A DNA stretch of 55,459 bases from Lysobacterales bacterium (GTDB taxonomy: Bacteria > Pseudomonadota > Gammaproteobacteria > Xanthomonadales > SZUA-5): assembly GCA_022841325.1 (NCBI GenBank), contig JALHRS010000037.1, positions 1 to 55,459 of the forward strand. Reading direction: 5' to 3'. A model generated the notes under the pieces. It was not told the DNA's origin. It saw nothing but the letters and a program-made list of their open reading frames with translations, and did no database searches. This document shows positions 49,900-55,459 of this stretch, piece by piece. Made by a program: the position numbers and the translations under genes. How positions within the stretch are numbered: position 1 is the first letter of the stretch; each line of letters opens with the position of its first letter.

Positions 49900-51867
49900 T
49901 TATCGGCGCTCGGAAAGCCGCGCTTCCAGTCGCTCCAGTCGGGCGCGCAGCTCGGCATTCTCTGCTTCAAGCTCGCTCAGGCGCTGGCTGTGCGTGGCGT
50001 CCTGCTGCGACTGCAGTTCGTTTTCCGCGCTCAGCTCCTGCAGCGCGCCGACGGCAACCGCTTCAAAGCCGCGCATCGACAGCATCAAGTAGCCGTCGTC
50101 GCCCTCGCTGACCCACTGCGGAAAGACCTGCTGCATTTCCTGGGCGATGAATCCCAAATGCGTGCCCTCGGGCTGAAAGGCGGCTTTGCCGGCGTCGCGG
50201 TAGTGATAGCTCACGGGGCGCAGCGCGTTGATGCGATCCAGTGCGCCGGAGTAGTCCGCGATCTGATCCTTCAAACGCGCGTCGGACAGCGTGCTGATGG
50301 TGCCGGTGGTGGTTTGCAGCTGGCCGGTATTGGACAGGCGCATGCGCAGCGTGCCGCCGCTGCCGGCGTTGTCGGCCGCGTCGTTGTGTACGCCGCCCTG
50401 GAACCAGCTGAAGCCGCTGAAGCTGCGGAAGTAGAGACGATCGCTCTGCACGCCGATGCCGTAACCGGCCGGGCCCCAGAGGTTGAGCATCTGCCGGGTT
50501 TGCGAGCCGAAGCTGAGCGAGCCGGTGGTGGCGACGTCCACATTGCCGTTTACCGTCAGCGCCGCACCGGCAGCCGGCGTGTTGGTGTTGATGGCCATGC
50601 CGCCCTGGGCGCGGACTAGGAATTGCCGCTGGCCGGTTGAGGTGAAGTTTGAGCCCTGATCGTCGGCCCAGACAAAGGTGCCGTTGTCACCGTCGGCATC
50701 GCCAGACGACGAGACGCCAGCGCAGCCATCACCGCCAGCTCCAGAGCCCGTGCCGGGGCGCACCTTCGCCTCTCGTCCACCCGCCCAGGAGGCGTCGCCT
50801 CCTGCGCAGTTGCCAATGCCGCCGGAGACTGCGCTAAACACCCCGCTGGCGGTGTTGTTGGAGCCGCCCGCGACCACGCTGTTCGGGCCGCTTGCCATGT
50901 TGTCGCGACCGCCGTTTACGGCGCTGTAATCCCCTGCCGCGTTGTTCAAGTCGCCGCCGCCCACCGTGCTGAAACTGCCGATCGCATTGTTTTGTCGTCC
51001 CCCGCCCACCGTGCTTCGCTGACCGTTTGCGACGTTGGATTCCCCCCCGCTCACAGCCCCGTACAAGCCGAATGCAGCGTTAGATACACCTCCGCCCACA
51101 GTGCTGGCCCTGCCTCTCGCGAGGTTGTTGAACCCTCCACCTACGGTAGAAAAAACCCGATCCGAAGGCGTGCCGAAACTGCCCGCCTCATTGCCATAGC
51201 CACCACCGATCGCGCCGTAATGGCCGAACACGACGTTTGGAGACTCATTGACGAAATCCGGATCGCTGTCACCGCTCGGCACCCCGCCCCCGGAAATCGT
51301 CGCGCCGCGTACGCCCGCTGTGACATTGTTGGCACTCGATCCCGCGATCACGTTCGCAGTGATCGGGTTCCCGCCAAACAGTACGGTGCTAGGCTCGATC
51401 CGCAGGCTCTGCACATTGCGCGTGCGCAGTACCAGCGGCTGGGCGTCGGTGGTGCCCAGAAAGTTCAGCGCCGGGTTGCTGCCGTCATCGCCGGTGCTGC
51501 TCCAGCACTGGCCGATTACGCTGGGCGCGGCAGTTGCCTTGGTACGCCCCGGGATCGTGCTCCAGGCGGATTCGCCCGCGGCGCGCACCGCCAGTTCCAC
51601 CCAGGCCTCGTCACGGCCCGGCGGCATCTCGAACTCGACGCGGAACGCCCCGTCGGTCACCGCGACCGCAGGGAACTCGATCGGCGCCGCCAGCGGCGCG
51701 CCGAACTTGGCATCGCCATGCGTGACCAGACGCAGATCGTAACGACCGTTGGCGGGCGTTCCGCCGGCTTCGAGGTGGCCGTTGTAAGTCAAGGTATCGG
51801 CCGCGACGGGCAGATGGACCAGCAGGCCGGCGATGGCGAGGGTGAGGGTGAGCAAGGACAAGCGCAT
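49900..51867 (-). CDS. Surface protein with YadA-head-like repeats and S74 chaperone domain (S74 protein 1)
   Basis: About 655 residues. A signal peptide (L-T-L-A-I-A-G-L-L-V-H-L-P-V-A-A) precedes a beta-sandwich of about 100 residues. A long run of degenerate V-G-G-G-x-x-N-x-A-x-G-x-x-S units (about 190-380) follows, resembling the left-handed beta-roll of YadA/Hep_Hag heads. After a [11 protein letters not shown] segment there is a beta-rich domain, then the Peptidase_S74 (endosialidase-type intramolecular chaperone) domain beginning S-D-A-R-L-K-D-Q-I. It ends in a coiled coil rich in E, A and L. Such chaperones help trimerise fibres and may cleave themselves off. The start is 51867, with GGAG six bases before it. 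No lytic phage neighbours are present. Confidence 0.85.
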   Translation of the reverse strand: MRLSLLTLTLAIAGLLVHLPVAADTLTYNGHLEAGGTPANGRYDLRLVTHGDAKFGAPLAAPIEFPAVAVTDGAFRVEFEMPPGRDEAWVELAVRAAGESAWSTIPGRTKATAAPSVIGQCWSSTGDDGSNPALNFLGTTDAQPLVLRTRNVQSLRIEPSTVLFGGNPITANVIAGSSANNVTAGVRGATISGGGVPSGDSDPDFVNESPNVVFGHYGAIGGGYGNEAGSFGTPSDRVFSTVGGGFNNLARGRASTVGGGVSNAAFGLYGAVSGGESNVANGQRSTVGGGRQNNAIGSFSTVGGGDLNNAAGDYSAVNGGRDNMASGPNSVVAGGSNNTASGVFSAVSGGIGNCAGGDASWAGGREAKVRPGTGSGAGGDGCAGVSSSGDADGDNGTFVWADDQGSNFTSTGQRQFLVRAQGGMAINTNTPAAGAALTVNGNVDVATTGSLSFGSQTRQMLNLWGPAGYGIGVQSDRLYFRSFSGFSWFQGGVHNDAADNAGSGGTLRMRLSNTGQLQTTTGTISTLSDARLKDQIADYSGALDRINALRPVSYHYRDAGKAAFQPEGTHLGFIAQEMQQVFPQWVSEGDDGYLMLSMRGFEAVAVGALQELSAENELQSQQDATHSQRLSELEAENAELRARLERLEARLSERR

Positions 51868-51892
51868 GGACATCTCCAGGAAAGGCTGGGAA

Positions 51893-52156
51893 TCAGGGGT
51901 TCTCGAAGCCGTTGCCGAACAGGCTGTCGCCGCCCGGGGTGCAGGTCGCGGCGGTGGCCTTGAGCACATAGCGCCCGTCGGCAGAGCCCGTTTCGTGCTT
52001 GCGCAGGGCCTGGCCGAGCACGGCATAGCGGCCGTCCGTGCTGACCTGGCGTTTCTCGATGCTCGCGGCGACACGGAAAGCGCTGCTGTCCGGCTCGGCC
52101 GCTGCGGGCGCGGCGAGACACAGCAACAGCATCCAGAGTGTGATTCGGGGGCGCAT
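51893..52156 (-). CDS. Small secreted protein ending in F-G-N-G-F-E-N-P
   Basis: About 87 residues. A signal sequence (I-T-L-W-M-L-L-L-C-L-A-A-P-A-A-A) is followed by a short polar mature part and the terminal D-S-L-F-G-N-G-F-E-N-P with a Cys-T-P-G-G-D just before it. The ATG at 52156 begins M-R-P-R-I-T; the frame could extend to 52240. A protein of similar end (I-F-A-S-G-F-E-N) is encoded at 54582, and both genes share a roughly 75-bp upstream block. The gene sits 26 bp before S74 protein 1 on the same strand, so the two are likely co-transcribed. Function unknown. Confidence 0.6.
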   Translation of the reverse strand: MRPRITLWMLLLCLAAPAAAEPDSSAFRVAASIEKRQVSTDGRYAVLGQALRKHETGSADGRYVLKATAATCTPGGDSLFGNGFENP

Positions 52157-52220
52157 GTTGGGCGTCGCTCGAGTGGGCTTACTGACACCTACGGAGCCAA
52201 GCGCGAGACACGACAAGACA
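52140..52220. repeat. Conserved upstream block shared with 55009-55090
   Basis: GGGGCGCATGTTGGGCGTCG, then C-G-A-G-T-G-G and ACGGAGCCAAGCGCGA closely match GGGGCGCATGTCGGGCGTCG ... ACGGAGCCGAGCGCGA at 55009-55090. The block overlaps the first codons of the small protein at 52156 and precedes the related gene at 54582-54968. It could be a duplicated promoter/5' leader or a duplicated N-terminal coding segment. Confidence 0.6.
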
Positions 52221-52243
52221 GGAACGATCGGCAATCGCATCGC

Positions 52244-54463
52244 TCAGTCCTTCTCGCCCAGCAACCGCTCGATCCGATCCAGCCGCGCGCGGAGCGCGGC
52301 GTTCTCGGCCCGCATCGCGTCGTTCTCCGCACTCAGCTCCTGCATCGCCCTGACGGCGACGGCCTCGAAGCCGCGCATCGACAGCATCAAGTGGCCGTCG
52401 TCGCCCTCGCTGACCCACTGCGGAAAGACCTGCTGCATTTCCTGGGCGATGAATCCCAAATGCGTGCCCTCGGGCTGAAAGGCGGCTTTGCCGGCGTCGC
52501 GGTAGTGATAGCTCACGGGGCGCAGCGCGTTGATGCGATCCAGTGCGCCGGAGTAGTCCGCGATCTGATCCTTCAAACGCGCGTCGGACAGCGTGCTGAT
52601 GGTGCCGGTGGTGGTTTGCAGCTGGCCGGTATTGGACAGGCGCATGCGCAGCGTGCCGCCGGTGCCGGCGTTGTCGGCCGCATCGTTGTGCGCGCCGCCC
52701 TGGAACCAGCTGAAGCCGCTGAAGCTGCGGAAGTAGAGGCGGTCGCTCTGCACGCCGATGCCGTAGCCGGCCGGGCCCCAGAGGTTGAGCATCTGCCGGG
52801 TCTGCGAGCCGAAGCTGAGCGAGCCGGTGGTGGCGACGTCCACATTGCCGTTTACCGTCAGCGCCGCACCGGCAGTGGGCGTGTTGGTGTTGATGGCCAT
52901 GCCGCCCTGGGCGCGGATCAGGAATTGCCGCGGGCCGGTGGAGGTGAAAGTCGTGCCCTGATCGTCGGACCAAACAAAAGTGCCGTTGTCGCCGTCAGCA
53001 TCGCCGGAGTCCGGGGCGCAGGTGCCGTCGCCCGGCTGATTGCCAGGGCGGGTTCTGGCGTTACTTCCAGCCGCCCAAGACAAGTCGCCGCCAGCGCAGT
53101 TCGAACGACCGCCCGCAACGGTACTCTGGCTACCGCTCGCGGTGTTGAGTTCGCCCCCGCTTACAGTGCTTGTAGTTCCGAGCGCCTTGTTGCCACTGCC
53201 CCCGCTAACGGTGCTTGCCGGCCCATCGGCGGTATTGAATGAACCCCCGCCCATGGCAGTGTCCGCAGAGGTTGCATCGTTGAATCTGCCACCAGCAATC
53301 GTGCTTCCAGTGCCGCTCGCGATGTTGCCAATGCCGCCGCCCACGGTTGCGAAAACGCTATCCGCAACCGTGCCCGCTGCATTGCCTGCCTGATTGTTGA
53401 AGCCGCCGCCCACCGCGCCGTAGTGGTCGGTAATGCGGTTGGGCGCCTCTTGAGCAAAATCCGGATCGCTATCACCGGTCGGTATCCCGCCGCCGGAGAT
53501 CGTCGCACCGCGCACGCCCGCAGTGACGCTGTTGGCGCTCGAACCCGCGATCACATTCGCTGTGATCGGGTTCCCGCCGAACAGCACGCTGCTGGGCTCC
53601 AACCGCAGGCTTTGCACATTGCGCGTGCGCAGGACCAGTGGCTGGTTATCAGTCGTGCCGATGAAGTTGCTTGCCGGGTTGGTCCCGGCGTTGCCCAGTC
53701 GCCCCCAGGCATCGGCCGAACCGGCGGGTCCGGCGGGTCCAGTGGCACCCGTCGCACCAACGGGGCCTGCCGGGCCGGTTGGACCCACCGGTCCGGTCAA
53801 TCCCGTTGGCCCTGCAGGGCCAGCAGGCCCGATCGGCCCGACAGGTCCGGCAGGTCCGGCAGGTCCGGCAGGTCCAACTGGTCCGGAGCTGGAGGATTCG
53901 CAGGTCACCGTGCCATTGGCGTTGACCACGCGAATCGATTGTCCGCTGGGGCAGTTGCCGGTCACCCGTACCTGGATAGAGGCGGGATTGACATCGCTGG
54001 CTTGCAGACTGCCATCGACCACGCTGGTGGTGGTGACTGAATCGGCCAATGCCGTGGCCGCCGACAGCGCATAGGGCGTCGCCGTCAATTCGGTGCGCGG
54101 GCTCAAGGTCTCGAAAGATCCTGAACCCGCCGGCTTGATGCGAATCTCCAACCATTGCCGGTCGCCGGCAAACTGCGCTGCGCCAAAGTTCAGCGGCAGC
54201 GAAAACAGACCATTGGCAACTGCAACCGCATTGGCGCTTTGGGTGGTGCCAATCTGTGCGCCACCGGCGAGTGCGTCGTACAGCCGGAACTCCATATCAA
54301 AGCTGGCACTGGCCGGACTGCCACCGGTGCGCAGTTCACCCTGATAGGTGAATGCTGGGCTCAGCGCCTCGGCCGAGGCAGACGAGGGCGGCAGCAAGGT
54401 AGCCCCCAAGAGCAGGGCGGCAAGCACGGCGGACGAAGAGTGCAGCTTGGCGAGCAGTGGCAT
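52244..54463 (-). CDS. Surface protein with collagen-like stalk and S74 chaperone domain (S74 protein 2)
   Basis: 739 residues: signal peptide (1-31); an N-terminal beta domain ([13 protein letters not shown] ... [10 protein letters not shown], about 35-185); a collagen-like stalk of about 18 G-x-y triplets at 194-248 (coded by 53720-53884), mainly G-P-A, G-P-V and G-P-T; a YadA-head-like repeat region (about 290-480); and the same C-terminal half as S74 protein 1, including S-D-A-R-L-K-D-Q-I and a terminal coiled coil. From about residue 520 the proteins, and the DNA, are almost identical, pointing to a recent duplication or gene conversion. Collagen triplets usually make trimeric rods, so a trimeric fibre exposed at the surface is likely (inference). 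Confidence 0.87.
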   Translation of the reverse strand: MPLLAKLHSSSAVLAALLLGATLLPPSSASAEALSPAFTYQGELRTGGSPASASFDMEFRLYDALAGGAQIGTTQSANAVAVANGLFSLPLNFGAAQFAGDRQWLEIRIKPAGSGSFETLSPRTELTATPYALSAATALADSVTTTSVVDGSLQASDVNPASIQVRVTGNCPSGQSIRVVNANGTVTCESSSSGPVGPAGPAGPAGPVGPIGPAGPAGPTGLTGPVGPTGPAGPVGATGATGPAGPAGSADAWGRLGNAGTNPASNFIGTTDNQPLVLRTRNVQSLRLEPSSVLFGGNPITANVIAGSSANSVTAGVRGATISGGGIPTGDSDPDFAQEAPNRITDHYGAVGGGFNNQAGNAAGTVADSVFATVGGGIGNIASGTGSTIAGGRFNDATSADTAMGGGSFNTADGPASTVSGGSGNKALGTTSTVSGGELNTASGSQSTVAGGRSNCAGGDLSWAAGSNARTRPGNQPGDGTCAPDSGDADGDNGTFVWSDDQGTTFTSTGPRQFLIRAQGGMAINTNTPTAGAALTVNGNVDVATTGSLSFGSQTRQMLNLWGPAGYGIGVQSDRLYFRSFSGFSWFQGGAHNDAADNAGTGGTLRMRLSNTGQLQTTTGTISTLSDARLKDQIADYSGALDRINALRPVSYHYRDAGKAAFQPEGTHLGFIAQEMQQVFPQWVSEGDDGHLMLSMRGFEAVAVRAMQELSAENDAMRAENAALRARLDRIERLLGEKD

Positions 54464-54581
54464 GGTCTATGACTCCGGAAAAGTAAACCTGTGAAGCTCC
54501 GTTCGACTCCGCGCGGAGTCCGGTCTGGGCTGTGCCTTGACGGGCTGTTCTTGCGGGTCAGTGCGCCACGCTGTGGCCGCG

Positions 54582-54968
54582 TCAGTTCTCGAAGCCGCTG
54601 GCGAAAATCGGGTCACTCGCAGGCGCGTTCGCGCCACCGCGCAGAAAACCACCCCGCAGCTGGTAGCTGGCGCTGCTCAACGGTGGCCCTGCATCGGGCT
54701 GACCGATCGTCACCGTCAGGGAATGTGTCGCGTTGCTCGTGACCCCTCCGCCCGCGTCCACCGTCTGTCGCGGAACCTGGTAGCTCGCACTGGCGGATTG
54801 ACTCCATGCCGTCGGCCATGGCGATAGAACCAAAAGCAGGACGGCGAGAACAATGGCAGCGCGGCTGCGACTGCTGGCCCTCTGCGGGACAGGGGACCAA
54901 AGGCGATCACCTCCGGATCCCGGACCACAGCGCGAGTGGCTCCGGTGTAAAGAGTCATTCGTCGTCAT
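54582..54968 (-). CDS. Small secreted protein ending in I-F-A-S-G-F-E-N
   Basis: About 128 residues. A hydrophobic export segment R-A-A-I-V-L-A-V-L-L-L-V-L-S-P (about 37-51) follows a long polar N-region, so the true start may lie nearer the segment than the ATG at 54968. The mature part has the pattern S-A-S-Y-Q-V-P-R-Q-T-V-D-A-G-G-G ... S-A-S-Y-Q-L-R-G-G-F, a repeat common in secreted proteins of this order, and ends D-P-I-F-A-S-G-F-E-N. It is followed by S74 protein 2 on the same strand (gap about 120 bp). Function unknown; the tail may be a sorting or processing signal (inference). Confidence 0.6.
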   Translation of the reverse strand: MTTNDSLHRSHSRCGPGSGGDRLWSPVPQRASSRSRAAIVLAVLLLVLSPWPTAWSQSASASYQVPRQTVDAGGGVTSNATHSLTVTIGQPDAGPPLSSASYQLRGGFLRGGANAPASDPIFASGFEN

Positions 54969-55328
54969 AGTCACGAAGTCGCCTGGGGAAGCCGAATAGA
55001 TCCAGGGAGTGATTTTGGGGCGCATGTCGGGCGTCGCTCTAGTGGACTCCTTTACATCTACGGAGCCGAGCGCGAAACGCGACACAAGTCGACGGACTCG
55101 CCGCCTGATTGGCAGCTGGCTCGACCGCAGCGCTGTCGATCAGGTCCTACTGGATCAGCCAACCCGACACCGGCAGCGGTCAGTCCAAAAGCATCCATGG
55201 CTTCGATAGCTTGTGCTTACGGCTCAAGCAGCGCCGCCCGAATAGCCTTGGCGACGGTACGCGGCCAGCCCTGGTGCGCAAAGCCATCTTGCTTAGTACA
55301 CTTGTGCAGTTGTACAAGAGTGCCCGAA
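54969..55328. other. Intergenic stretch between the small secreted protein and the PIN-domain gene
   Basis: About 360 bp. It contains the conserved block at 55009-55090. Further on, just before the PIN gene, GTACACTTGTGCAGTTGTACAAG (about 55298-55320) has an imperfect palindrome with GTAC/TTGTAC arms that could be an operator. I see no antitoxin gene here. Confidence 0.5.
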
Positions 55329-55459
55329 ATGCAGATCACAGTCGACACATCCGCGCTGATTGCGGTCATCACTGCCGAGAAGTGCAAGCCCGCCATTCTG
55401 GCTTCCACACGAGGCAAGACGCTCGTCGCGCCACCGTCGATTCACTGGGAAATCGGCAA
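55329..55459 (+). CDS. PIN-domain (VapC-like) toxin, 5' end only
   Basis: The first 43 codons are present before the window ends: M-Q-I-T-V-D-T-S-A-L-I-A-V-I ... L-V-A-P-P-S-I-H-W-E-I-G. V-D-T-S-A-L-I-A-V-I matches the first strand of a PIN nuclease, with the first catalytic Asp at residue 6, and P-P-S-I-H-W-E-I-G matches the region of the next acidic residue. VapC toxins cleave RNA. The usual VapB antitoxin gene is not seen immediately upstream, although the spacing to the palindrome before the ATG would suit an autoregulated promoter. The antitoxin may be downstream, beyond this window, or absent. Confidence 0.75.
   Translation, partial: MQITVDTSALIAVITAEKCKPAILASTRGKTLVAPPSIHWEIG

Noticed and set aside
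49900..54463. Prophage tail-fibre module
   Set aside because: S74 domains occur in phage fibres, but both proteins have signal peptides and no tail, capsid, integrase or lysis genes surround them.
1..55459. tRNA, rRNA or riboswitch genes
   Set aside because: I looked for cloverleaf-like GGTTCGAATCC-type arms and rRNA-like blocks and found none I could support; a covariance-model scan would settle this.

Overview
The window is GC-rich DNA from a Gram-negative, probably gammaproteobacterial chromosome, most likely order Lysobacterales (Xanthomonadales). That placement is an inference. It rests on a TonB-dependent receptor and several secreted or outer-membrane proteins, a transposase-like gene sitting in REP-type repeats, a TIGR02999-type sigma factor facing a membrane-anchored Ser/Thr kinase, and secreted proteins ending in an F-x-x-G-F-E motif. 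I see no rRNA, tRNA, CRISPR array or prophage core genes.

Layout. 1-1910: a REP-associated transposase-like gene between two short-repeat arrays, then a hairpin-rich repeat. 1.9-8.7 kb: an amino-acid permease, small secreted proteins, a winged-helix/TPR regulator and a 5'-truncated TPR gene. 8.8-12.2 kb: an operon of a Tat/lipoprotein amidase, a cupin-like protein and a DUF4350-like protein. 12.2-13.2 kb: a degenerate 3' remnant of a second regulator and a paralogue of one of the small secreted proteins. 13.2-18.3 kb: a TonB receptor, a Fic protein and a truncated P450. 18.6-25.7 kb: a five-gene electron-transfer operon. 25.9-36.9 kb: a giant secreted protein of about 3490 residues, coupled to a receiver-only response regulator. 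37-46 kb: secreted proteins (one with a PLAT domain), a TlpA-like thioredoxin, an acyltransferase and a YtrA-type GntR/ABC operon. 46-52 kb: a Ser/Thr kinase facing an ECF sigma factor, then the first of two S74-chaperone surface proteins. 52-55.4 kb: the second S74 protein, two small F-x-x-G-F-E proteins and the 5' end of a PIN-domain (VapC-like) gene.

The most striking locus is 18583-25684. Five tightly packed minus-strand genes encode an outer-membrane beta-barrel, a secreted cytochrome in which I count 30 CxxCH haem-binding motifs in 765 residues, a multi-histidine membrane cytochrome-b-like protein, a membrane-anchored ferredoxin/flavin oxidoreductase with atypical cysteine spacing and motif order, and a DUF3500 protein. 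Together they could form a conduit from cytoplasmic NAD(P)H through the inner membrane and periplasm to the outer membrane. The parts resemble known porin-cytochrome systems in concept, but the combination differs from the Mtr/Pio/Pcc layouts I know.

A second theme is repeat-associated gene decay. Six copies of a REP/BIME-like hairpin occur here. Four lie at the edge of a gene that looks truncated: the TPR gene, the P450, a small membrane ORF and the response regulator. A third theme is duplication with exchange: two small secreted paralogues share a near-identical central block, two intergenic regions share a 22-bp operator-like block, and two S74 proteins share near-identical C-terminal halves.
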